Shown piece after piece: positions 1-5,483 of a stretch of 5,770 bases of DNA. Location of the stretch: assembly GCA_021775515.1 (NCBI GenBank), contig JAJFHR010000019.1, positions 1 through 5,770 on the forward strand. The letters are read 5' to 3'. Made by a program: the position numbers and the translations under genes. The notes under the pieces were generated by a model. That model did not search any database and had not been told where the DNA came from. It saw nothing but the letters and a program-made list of their open reading frames with translations. The stretch's first letter is position 1; each line of letters begins with the position of its first letter. Source of the DNA: Hyphomicrobiales bacterium (lineage in GTDB: Bacteria > Pseudomonadota > Alphaproteobacteria > Rhizobiales > JAJFHR01).

Positions 1-393
1 AGCATCAATTTCGGCTTGTTCGACTTCCTGGGCTTCTCTAATCCGGGCACCCGCCAGGGCCTTGGCACGGGCATCTTTTTCCTCGTCGGTCAAGGTTCTA
101 AGAACGGCCCCGGAAGATCTCTTGACATCAGCAACTTTGGGTTTAGGCGCTTCTTTGACTTCGCTTTTCGGCTCTTCAACAACTGGTTTTTCAACAGGTG
201 CAGCCGGACGCTCTGCCGCACCACCGGGTGTTGCAATGGAGCGTTTGCGTTTCTTTTCAACAAGAACAGACTTCGATCGGCCATGCGAAAAATTTTGCCG
301 CACATGTCCCGATTCTACGGTGCGCCGCAGACTCAACGTCTTACCACCGCCAACCCGTGATGTTGATTGTTCTGTGTCTTCAGTGTCGCTCAT
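1..393 (-). CDS. infB: Translation initiation factor IF-2, N-terminal 131 residues (3' end beyond window)
   Basis: IF-2 is the GTPase that brings fMet-tRNA to the 30S subunit and promotes subunit joining in the cytoplasm. Only the first 131 codons are here, and the frame stays open to base 1. The piece begins MSDTEDTEQS and carries the basic segment KTLSLRRTVESGHVRQNFSH (residues 18-37) followed by GRSKSVLVEKKRKR, the typical start of alphaproteobacterial IF-2. A Pro/Ala/Glu/Lys-rich linker follows (about 52-90), then an assembly-domain-like helix around SGAVLRTLTDEEKDARAKAL (94-113). The G domain and fMet-tRNA binding domains would lie off the window. ATG at 393 is chosen because the family usually starts MSD...; an in-frame GTG at 402 is possible but sits only three bases from the GGAG at 409-406. 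It lies 38 bases downstream of the ylxR-type gene, as in most bacterial nusA operons. Identification is firm; only the exact start is slightly open. Confidence 0.96.
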   Translation of the reverse strand, partial: MSDTEDTEQSTSRVGGGKTLSLRRTVESGHVRQNFSHGRSKSVLVEKKRKRSIATPGGAAERPAAPVEKPVVEEPKSEVKEAPKPKVADVKRSSGAVLRTLTDEEKDARAKALAGARIREAQEVEQAEIDA

Positions 394-405
394 GCACTTC
401 ACTTT

Positions 406-429
406 CTCCGCGGATATTCAAATTTCCGC
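406..429 (-). promoter_or_regulatory. Small hairpin directly abutting the infB Shine-Dalgarno site
   Basis: Read on the minus strand, GCGGAAAT (429-422) and ATATCCGC (417-410) form a stem of seven pairs with one A-A mismatch around a TTGA loop. The next four bases, GGAG (409-406), are the best ribosome-binding site for infB, 12 bases before its ATG. The stem therefore sits between the stop codon of the upstream gene and the ribosome-binding site. The pairing is seen in the sequence; a role in tuning IF-2 synthesis is inference. It has no T-run, so it is not an intrinsic terminator. A stem this short could also occur by chance. Confidence 0.4.
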
Positions 430-431
430 TT

Positions 432-1058
432 CTACTCGTCTTCATATTGTTTCAGCCGCGCAACGGCGGAAACCAAATTTTTTCCAAAACGTTCACATGT
501 AACCGCAGCATGTATCACATTTTCCAGTCCTAAAGCCAAACTCAATTCTTCTGTGGTAAAGAAACTGACGATCGGTATCGTTTTTGCCGCTTCACCATAC
601 TGTGACTTCAAACTGCCTTCTATCTTACGCTTTCCATCTGCCGCACCATCCTGCGCCTGGATTAACACAGCCACTTTTCTTTTGGCAATTTGGCGCTCTA
701 CTTTCGCAGCTCCACTCACCAGAACGCCAGCTTTTTTAGCTAAACTCACTCTTGAAATTGCGTCCTGTTTTAACAGCTTCGCAATTAACTCAGTCAAATT
801 ACCGCCATCGGCGATAGATGTTTTAAATGCCCGTTTAAAAGCTCCTTTAGCGACAGCCTGTTCTACGACTTTCCGCTTAGAACATACCCAAGCACCGCGC
901 CCTGGCAGCTTGGACTTAAAATCAGGAACAAGCACATTTTCCGGTGACAAAACAATGCGAATGAGATCTTCTACCGGTTTGCTCTTCCGCGTTGCTACGC
1001 ACATGCGGGTTTTAGCGCTATCTTTTCCTTTAGGCAAATTTTCAACATCACTTTTCAA
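432..1058 (-). CDS. ylxR: YlxR (DUF448) and L7Ae-like (YlxQ-type) fusion RNA-binding protein
   Basis: This 208-residue protein joins two RNA-binding modules. Residues about 17-90 are a YlxR/DUF448 domain, shown by RMCVATRKSK (18-27, the family's R-x-C-x-x-TR motif) and LPGRGAWVC (51-59). Residues about 92-203 resemble the L7Ae/L30e/Gadd45 fold, with SLAKKAGVLVSG (105-116) and GLENVIHAAV (177-186). In Bacillus these are two separate genes, ylxR and ylxQ, in the same nusA-infB interval; a fused form is usual in Alphaproteobacteria. The RNA target is unknown; the location suggests rRNA, ribosome assembly or nucleoid/RNase-related roles. The start used is TTG at 1058, 11 bases after the nusA stop. 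The first in-frame ATG (residue 19) falls inside the conserved motif and is too late. No clear Shine-Dalgarno precedes the TTG, so translation may be coupled to nusA; a second TTG at residue 8 is an alternative. Confidence 0.9.
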   Translation of the reverse strand: MKSDVENLPKGKDSAKTRMCVATRKSKPVEDLIRIVLSPENVLVPDFKSKLPGRGAWVCSKRKVVEQAVAKGAFKRAFKTSIADGGNLTELIAKLLKQDAISRVSLAKKAGVLVSGAAKVERQIAKRKVAVLIQAQDGAADGKRKIEGSLKSQYGEAAKTIPIVSFFTTEELSLALGLENVIHAAVTCERFGKNLVSAVARLKQYEDE

Positions 1059-1069
1059 GGCAATTAATT

Positions 1070-2728
1070 TTATTCCGTATTTGTTTCTCCGGTTTCAGGC
1101 GCTAAGGCTTCTGTTTCTACCTCTTCGCTTTGACCATTATCCGCTTCTTCCGTTTCCGGACCGAGCAGATCTTCTTCAGTAATCCAGCCTGCTTTCACCC
1201 GCGCCCGCATAATCATAGCTTCTGCATCGGCAGATGACATTTCGCTTGCCGAAAAAATACCTTCATGGCGCTTAACTTCGCCATCTGCCCGCTCAACCCA
1301 GCCGGTAAGCTCATCGGTGGCACAACCCGCAAAATCCTCAACGCTTCTGATTTCGTTTTCACCAAGCTTGACAAGCATAGCTGAAGTTAACCCGGGAATT
1401 TCGGCAAGATCATTCTCAACTTTCAATTCTTTGCGCTTAGCGGTCAGTTCAACCTCTATTTTTTCTATATATTCACGAGCTCTGGTTTGAATTTCAATTG
1501 CTGTGCTTTCATCAAACCCCTCAATTTCGGCAATTTCATCAACTGAAACAAAGGCGACCTCATCGATTGTACTGAAACCTTCCGAGGCCAAAAGTTGAGC
1601 GATCAACTCATCAACATCGAGAACTTCCGCAAACAATTCGCTACGTTGAGCAAATTCGGCCTGGCGGCGCTCCGATTCTTCCGTCTCGGTGAGAATATCA
1701 ATGTCCCACCCGGTCAATTGCGAGGCGAGTCTGACGTTTTGTCCCCGGCGGCCGATTGCCAGGCTCAACTGCTCATCTGGAACTACGACTTCAATTCGTT
1801 CCGCATCTTCATCCAAAATCACCTTCACAACTTCAGCAGGCGCCAAGGCATTAACGATAAACGTGGCTGCATCGGGCGACCACTGGATGATATCAATCTT
1901 TTCGCCCTGAAGTTCATTGACCACTGCCTGAACACGGCTACCGCGCATACCTACGCAGGCACCTACGGGGTCAATCGCACTATCTTTGGAAAAAACGGCG
2001 ATTTTTGCTCGGCTGCCGGGATCCCGGGATACAGACTTGATCTCTATTATACCATCGTAGATTTCCGGCACTTCCTGGGAAAACAGTTTGGCCATAAACT
2101 GTGGGTGGGTGCGGGACAAAAATATCTGGGGCCCGCGTTGTTCGCGCCGGACATCGTAAATATAGGCGCGGATGCGATCACCATTGCGGAAGTTTTCCCG
2201 TGGCAAGGCTTCGTCTCTGCGGACAACGGCTTCGCCCCGACCCAAATCAACAATAATATTGCCATATTCAACCCGCTTGACGATGCCATGTACAATTTCG
2301 CTAATACGGTCCTTGAATTCTTCAAATTGGCGCTCACGTTCTGCTTCACGCACCTTTTGAACAATGACCTGTTTGGCATTTTGCGCAGCGATGCGGCCAA
2401 AATCAATTGGCGGCAGCGGTTCAGAAATAAAATCACCCAAAATTGCTTCCGGATTTCGCTTTATCGCCTCTTTCAAGGAAATCTGTACTGCGTCCATCTC
2501 AACAGTCTCAACCACTTCCAAAAGCCGGGACAGGTGAATTTCACCGGTGTTGGGATCGATTTGGGCACGAATTTCATTTTCACTGCCATAGCGAGAGCGC
2601 GCTGCACGTTGAATGGCATCTTCCATGGCGCCAATCACGACCATTCTATCTATGGTCTTTTCACGGGCAACTGAGTCCGCAATCTGCAGCAACTCAAGCC
2701 TATTTGCACTAATTCCTAATTGAGACAT
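1070..2728 (-). CDS. nusA: Transcription termination/antitermination factor NusA
   Basis: NusA binds RNA polymerase and nascent RNA, modulating pausing, intrinsic termination and rRNA antitermination. The 552-residue protein shows the family layout: N-terminal polymerase-binding domain (about 1-125, starting with the typical SANRLELLQIADSVAREK), S1 domain (about 137-204), first KH domain with GACVGMRGSRV (256-266), second KH domain with AIGRRGQNVRLASQLTGWDI (324-343), then two helical acidic repeats (about 367-423 and 440-515). The tail from about 517 is very rich in Glu, Thr and Asp. Two C-terminal repeats are normal for proteobacterial NusA. The reading frame opens further upstream at a TTG (2746), but ATG at 2728 is preferred: it has GGAG eight bases away and yields the family's normal N-terminus. 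The gap to the rimP stop is 14 bases and the ribosome-binding site begins two bases beyond that stop, which suggests translational coupling. No frameshift or missing motif seen. Confidence 0.97.
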   Translation of the reverse strand: MSQLGISANRLELLQIADSVAREKTIDRMVVIGAMEDAIQRAARSRYGSENEIRAQIDPNTGEIHLSRLLEVVETVEMDAVQISLKEAIKRNPEAILGDFISEPLPPIDFGRIAAQNAKQVIVQKVREAERERQFEEFKDRISEIVHGIVKRVEYGNIIVDLGRGEAVVRRDEALPRENFRNGDRIRAYIYDVRREQRGPQIFLSRTHPQFMAKLFSQEVPEIYDGIIEIKSVSRDPGSRAKIAVFSKDSAIDPVGACVGMRGSRVQAVVNELQGEKIDIIQWSPDAATFIVNALAPAEVVKVILDEDAERIEVVVPDEQLSLAIGRRGQNVRLASQLTGWDIDILTETEESERRQAEFAQRSELFAEVLDVDELIAQLLASEGFSTIDEVAFVSVDEIAEIEGFDESTAIEIQTRAREYIEKIEVELTAKRKELKVENDLAEIPGLTSAMLVKLGENEIRSVEDFAGCATDELTGWVERADGEVKRHEGIFSASEMSSADAEAMIMRARVKAGWITEEDLLGPETEEADNGQSEEVETEALAPETGETNTE

Positions 2729-2736
2729 GACCTTTT

Positions 2737-2740
2737 CTCC
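2737..2740 (-). promoter_or_regulatory. Ribosome-binding site that fixes the nusA start
   Basis: GGAG on the minus strand lies eight bases before the ATG at 2728 and just after the rimP TGA (2745-2743). Its spacing supports the ATG rather than the in-frame TTG at 2746, which overlaps the rimP stop. Confidence 0.75.
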
Positions 2741-2742
2741 AC

Positions 2743-3288
2743 TCAATCCTGTCGCTCTTTGCCGCTTTTCATAGCAGCATCAATAAGTTGGTCCGTTAAA
2801 ATCAGCCGTGCCGATGATAGCTGCTCGAAAGGCAATTCCACCACTGTGCTGCCGTCTCCTTCATCTATCCCGAGAATAACTGATCCATCTTTAAACCCCT
2901 TGACGATACCACGGTAGCGTTTGCGGCCATCAAGAAGCTGTGTCAATTCGATTTTAGCTTCGTGGTCCTTCCAGCGGTCAAAATCGCTTGGCCGGACCAA
3001 AGGTCTGTCAATTCCAGGAGATGATACTTCAAGAAAATACTCTCCAGGTAAAATATCTTCCACATCAAAAATCGGCGATAATGTGCGGCTTACGATTTCA
3101 CAATCACTTACCGTCATTGACCCATCCGGCCGTTCTGCCATTATCTGCAGTGTGCAGCCATTATCACCGGTTAGCTTTAATCGTACAAGCCGGTAACCCA
3201 AATCTTCCAACACCGGCTCTGTGAGTTCAACAATTCTTCGTGCAGCACCGGTTTCGTTTTCCAGCCGTAATTCCGGTTCGGTTTCCAT
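2743..3288 (-). CDS. rimP: Ribosome maturation factor RimP
   Basis: RimP (formerly YhbC/YlxS) binds the free 30S subunit and assists maturation of its head region. The 181-residue protein has the two expected domains: an alpha/beta N-terminal domain (about 12-90) with ELTEPVLEDLGYRLVRLKL (21-39), and the hallmark FLEVSSPGIDRPL (85-97) at the domain junction, followed by an SH3-like C-terminal barrel (about 98-170) containing KRYRGIVKGFKDGSVILGI. The start is ATG at 3288, preceded by GAGGA with nine-base spacing. The frame remains open 23 codons further up to a TTG, but those codons lie in the leader and do not look like family sequence. It is the first gene after the terminator at 3385-3358 and so probably heads the rimP-nusA-ylxR-infB operon. 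The C-terminal tail KSGKERQD is charged and ordinary. All family landmarks are present. Confidence 0.96.
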   Translation of the reverse strand: METEPELRLENETGAARRIVELTEPVLEDLGYRLVRLKLTGDNGCTLQIMAERPDGSMTVSDCEIVSRTLSPIFDVEDILPGEYFLEVSSPGIDRPLVRPSDFDRWKDHEAKIELTQLLDGRKRYRGIVKGFKDGSVILGIDEGDGSTVVELPFEQLSSARLILTDQLIDAAMKSGKERQD

Positions 3289-3297
3289 CAAATAATT

Positions 3298-3302
3298 TCC
3301 TC
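3298..3302 (-). promoter_or_regulatory. Ribosome-binding site that fixes the rimP start
   Basis: GAGGA on the minus strand, nine bases upstream of ATG 3288. It supports the short form of RimP over the longer open frame that begins at a TTG at 3357. Confidence 0.75.
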
Positions 3303-3309
3303 GAAACAC

Positions 3310-3355
3310 CAGAAAAATCTGCGGCAATCCGCTGAACAGTAAGCTGCTTTTCAGC
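3310..3355 (-). promoter_or_regulatory. rimP operon leader with consecutive inverted repeats (possible attenuator)
   Basis: Between the terminator and the rimP ribosome-binding site are three short pairings on the minus strand: GCTGAA (3355-3350) with TTCAGC (3336-3331), perfect over six pairs with a 13-base loop; GCGG-ATTG-CCGC (3332-3321); and CAGA-TTTT-TCTG (3321-3310). The first two share two bases, and the second is followed by a run of five T, so the set loosely resembles an antiterminator/terminator arrangement. No clear -35/-10 pair was recognised in this roughly 70-base interval, so the operon promoter remains unplaced. The pairings are seen; the regulatory role is inference. Confidence 0.35.
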
Positions 3356-3357
3356 AA

Positions 3358-3385
3358 TAAAAAAAGCGGACCCGGGGGCCCACTT
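3358..3385 (-). terminator. Rho-independent terminator after metK-trmB
   Basis: On the minus strand AGTGGGCC (3384-3377) pairs with GGTCCGCT (3372-3365), with two G-T wobbles and a CCCG loop, and flanking A/T pairs can lengthen the stem. It is followed at once by seven T (3365-3359; the first T also closes the stem), then ATT. It begins 12 bases past the trmB stop. The plus strand has the A-run first and no T-run after the stem, so it acts only on the minus strand. It separates metK-trmB from rimP-nusA-infB, at least in part. Confidence 0.85.
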
Positions 3386-3396
3386 CAAACAGAGCA

Positions 3397-4176
3397 CTAT
3401 CTGACGCTATTTGATATGGTTTCTTGATTACGACTAATACACCCATCTTCATTAAAACTGCAAGCTTTTTGACTTTGTGCCGGCTTAACGTTCTTAAAAT
3501 TATCCTCCGAAGTGCGGACAAATGTCAAATAAACCGGTGTGCGGCCTGCGGCCACAGCCTTTTTTTCGTACCGTGTCTGAGGTCTTTCGGCCGGTTCACA
3601 GTCCAGGGGTACAAAAAAGCTGTTGTCATTTATATGATTTTTGGTCCAGCTAACGTAGTCTGGAATGTCACTTGCGAAACAAAGATGAGCACCAGGTTTC
3701 ATGACGCGAGCCAGTTGGTTCAATGTATTCTGGTTAATGATGCGGCGTTTGTGATGCCGTTTTTTCGGCCAGGGATCGGGGAAAAGAATATAGACTTTTT
3801 CCAGTCCACCTGGCGGTAACCAGTCAAGAAGATCGCGGGCGTCATTGTCATGAATTCGTATGTTTTTAAGGTTGAATTCCTCAATGGCGCTTAACAGTTT
3901 GGCAACGCCATTTACAAAGGGTTCACAGCCGATAAAACCAATTTCAGGTGCCTTAATTGCCTGCCAGATCAGATGCTCACCACCGCCAAACCCGATTTCC
4001 AGATGAAATCGGGTGATGTTGCCGTCAAACAGGCCGGACAACGGCAAATCCCTGCCGTCGTCGAGGACAGACTGCAACCGCATCCGGGGCAACAATTCAT
4101 CGACAAGACGTTGCTGGCGCGCACTCAGACGGGGACCATGCTGGCGCCCATATAACCGGTTTTTAGCCCAGGGCAC
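3397..4176 (-). CDS. trmB: tRNA (guanine-N7-)-methyltransferase TrmB
   Basis: TrmB uses S-adenosylmethionine to methylate N7 of G46 in the variable loop of tRNAs. In the 259-residue protein, HLEIGFGGGEHLIWQA (58-73) is the SAM-binding loop, GCEPFVNGVAKLL (83-95) the following acidic strand, ILFPDPWPKKRHHKRRI (130-146) the family signature motif, and TRYEKKA (201-207) the conserved C-terminal T-x-YE motif, ending with VYLTFVR (215-221). The start is GTG at 4176, inside the last codons of metK (14-base overlap); no in-frame ATG is available and no strong Shine-Dalgarno is visible, so translation is probably coupled to metK. The N-terminus NRLYGRQHGPRLSARQQRLV fits the family. Residues 222-259 form a polar tail beyond the usual end of the fold, with no recognisable domain; it makes the protein somewhat longer than typical. 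Function assignment is firm. Confidence 0.96.
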   Translation of the reverse strand: MPWAKNRLYGRQHGPRLSARQQRLVDELLPRMRLQSVLDDGRDLPLSGLFDGNITRFHLEIGFGGGEHLIWQAIKAPEIGFIGCEPFVNGVAKLLSAIEEFNLKNIRIHDNDARDLLDWLPPGGLEKVYILFPDPWPKKRHHKRRIINQNTLNQLARVMKPGAHLCFASDIPDYVSWTKNHINDNSFFVPLDCEPAERPQTRYEKKAVAAGRTPVYLTFVRTSEDNFKNVKPAQSQKACSFNEDGCISRNQETISNSVR

Positions 4177-5332
4177 TTTGCAATGGTTCTACAAGGTCCG
4201 TTTTTTCCCAGGAAAAGCCGCCTTCACTATCCGGCGTCCGGCCAAAATGACCATACGCAGCGGTGCGTTCATAAATCGGCCGGCTCAGTTGCAAATGTTC
4301 TCTGATACCGCGGGGGCTTAAGTCCATGACCTCACAAATCACGCGTTCGATATCGGCATCATCTGCCTTGCCGGTTCCATAAGTGTCGACATAAACAGAC
4401 AAGGGTTTGGAAACACCAATTGCGTAGGAAAGCTGGATGGAACATCTATCCGCCAATCCCGCGGCGACGACGTTCTTAGCCAGGTAACGGGAGGCATAGG
4501 CGGCAGACCTGTCAACTTTGGTCGGGTCTTTGCCGGAAAATGCGCCTCCACCATGGGGGGCTGCGCCGCCATAAGTGTCGACAATAATTTTGCGACCGGT
4601 AAGACCAGCATCGCCATCAGGGCCGCCGATCACAAATTTCCCGGTAGGATTGACATAAAAATCCTGTTCATTGCACATCCAGCCTTCCGGCAAAACGTCC
4701 TCGACAAAGGGTCTGACGAGTTCGCGGACATCTTCCTGTGACAGATCAACTCCATGTTGGGTTGAAACAACAACAGAGGTTGCGCAAACTGGTTTTCCAT
4801 TTTCATATTGCAGAGTTACCTGGCTTTTCGAATCTGGCCCAAACCCAGTCTGCGTCCCGGCATGGCGGGCAGCGGCCATGGCTTCGAGAATTTTATGCGA
4901 ATAATAAATCGGCGCAGGCATGAGAACCGGCGTGTCCTGACAGGCGTAGCCAAACATAATTCCCTGGTCACCGGCACCTTCGTCCTTATTGCCAAGCGCA
5001 TCCACGCCTTGAGCAATATCGGCCGATTGCTGATGAACATGAACAGACACCTCAGCGTTTTTCCAGTGAAACCCTTCCTGTTCGTAGCCGATAGCCTTTA
5101 CCGCGTTGCGGGCTACCTCTTCCAGCTTTTCAGACGTGATCGTATCCGGTCCCCTGACCTCGCCTGCTAGTACAATACGATTGGTTGTGGTGAGCGTCTC
5201 AACGGCCACCCGGGATTGTGCATCCGCAGATAAAAACGTATCGACAATTGCATCTGAAATGCGATCACAGACTTTATCTGGATGGCCTTCCGAAACGGAC
5301 TCACTTGTAAATTGAAAATTTTTTCTGACCAC
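4163..5332 (-). CDS. metK: S-adenosylmethionine synthetase (methionine adenosyltransferase) MetK
   Basis: MetK makes S-adenosylmethionine from methionine and ATP, releasing phosphate and diphosphate, as a cytosolic tetramer. The 389-residue sequence is complete and of normal length. It has TSESVSEGHPDKVCDRISDA (9-28, with the ATP-binding GHPDK at 16-20), GAGDQGIMFGYA (119-130), the phosphate-binding segment GGGAFSGKDPTKVDRSAAYA (261-280), and the C-terminal GHFGRTPDSEGGFSWEKTDL (361-380) common in Alphaproteobacteria. The start is GTG at 5332 with AGGAG seven bases upstream, giving VVRKNFQFTS. Downstream it overlaps trmB, which consumes its product; upstream lies a partial XRE regulator gene. 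Regulation may reside in the 151-base leader, which has inverted repeats but no riboswitch class I can confirm. No missing catalytic residue or frame disruption seen. Confidence 0.98.
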   Translation of the reverse strand: MVRKNFQFTSESVSEGHPDKVCDRISDAIVDTFLSADAQSRVAVETLTTTNRIVLAGEVRGPDTITSEKLEEVARNAVKAIGYEQEGFHWKNAEVSVHVHQQSADIAQGVDALGNKDEGAGDQGIMFGYACQDTPVLMPAPIYYSHKILEAMAAARHAGTQTGFGPDSKSQVTLQYENGKPVCATSVVVSTQHGVDLSQEDVRELVRPFVEDVLPEGWMCNEQDFYVNPTGKFVIGGPDGDAGLTGRKIIVDTYGGAAPHGGGAFSGKDPTKVDRSAAYASRYLAKNVVAAGLADRCSIQLSYAIGVSKPLSVYVDTYGTGKADDADIERVICEVMDLSPRGIREHLQLSRPIYERTAAYGHFGRTPDSEGGFSWEKTDLVEPLQSALG

Positions 5333-5339
5333 TCGCTTG

Positions 5340-5344
5340 CTCCT
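5340..5344 (-). promoter_or_regulatory. Ribosome-binding site of metK (GTG start)
   Basis: AGGAG on the minus strand ends seven bases before the GTG at 5332. The strong match and good spacing decide for the non-ATG start; no in-frame ATG lies nearby. Confidence 0.85.
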
Positions 5345-5380
5345 AAACTGTGTAGAATTTTATCCCTACCGGCCGCTAAC

Positions 5381-5392
5381 CTGCATATGCAG
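5381..5392. repeat. Perfect 12-base palindrome in the metK leader
   Basis: CTGCATATGCAG is identical on both strands. With one bulged C it extends to TAAC/GTTA on either side, giving a longer imperfect stem. It could be a dimeric repressor operator or, in RNA, a hairpin with an ATAT loop. The symmetry is certain; the function is unknown. Confidence 0.6.
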
Positions 5393-5393
5393 T

Positions 5394-5421
5394 TAAAGCC
5401 GCGTTGTTCTGGCAGGCTTTA
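5394..5421 (-). repeat. Seven-base inverted repeat in the metK leader
   Basis: TAAAGCC (5421-5415) and GGCTTTA (5400-5394) on the minus strand are perfectly complementary across a 14-base loop. The 3' arm lies immediately before the neighbouring palindrome and could instead pair with bases beyond it (TTAGC and GGCC at about 5378-5371), so the two hairpins may be alternatives. Seen in the sequence; role inferred. Confidence 0.5.
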
Positions 5422-5483
5422 TTGTCGTGGTCAAGCTTTTGAGTGAAGATCGCGGTCAGATAAGCCGCTATCTTGCATCGTTA

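Larger units (their letters stand above)
5333..5483 (-). promoter_or_regulatory. metK leader/intergenic region with several inverted repeats
   Basis: This 151-base non-coding stretch separates the XRE gene from metK. On the minus strand it holds, in order: AGATA-GCGGCT-TATCT (5473-5458); a TTGACC (5434-5429) that could be a -35 box but has no good -10 partner at normal spacing; the inverted repeat TAAAGCC/GGCTTTA (5421-5394); the palindrome CTGCATATGCAG (5392-5381); GTAG/CTAC (5367-5353 vicinity) around an A/T-rich GATAAAAT that might be a -10 element; and the metK ribosome-binding site. No intrinsic terminator follows the XRE gene, so readthrough into metK is possible. I could not match it to SAM-II or SAM/SAH riboswitch patterns from memory. 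Confidence 0.45.

Noticed and set aside
367..1182. Plus-strand open frame of 271 codons across the ylxR-nusA junction
   Set aside because: It is antisense to two recognised genes and their intergenic gap, with low-complexity Ser/Phe/Leu composition and no recognisable domain.
1595..2674. Long plus-strand open frame (359 codons) opposite nusA
   Set aside because: It lies wholly antisense to the strongly conserved nusA, the translation resembles no family, and no ribosome-binding site or promoter was evident; it is a codon-usage shadow.
2729..2746. Extended nusA start at TTG 2746
   Set aside because: It overlaps the rimP stop and lacks a Shine-Dalgarno, while ATG 2728 has GGAG at good spacing and gives the normal family N-terminus.
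3289..3357. Extended RimP N-terminus from TTG 3357
   Set aside because: The extra 23 residues are hydrophobic and unlike the family, they cover the inverted repeats, and ATG 3288 has its own GAGGA site.
5333..5421. SAM-II or SAM/SAH riboswitch before metK
   Set aside because: Position and lineage would suit, and the end of the leader has GGAGCA, but I found no upstream loop complementary to that site and no match to the conserved SAM-II pseudoknot core. Running cmscan with the Rfam models would settle it.
5429..5434. TTGACC as the -35 box of a metK promoter
   Set aside because: At 16-18 base spacing the -10 position reads like CAGAAC, far from TATAAT, so it is noted but not called as a promoter.
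5458..5473. AGATA/TATCT inverted repeat after the XRE stop as a terminator
   Set aside because: The stem has only five A/T-rich pairs and no T-run follows on the minus strand.
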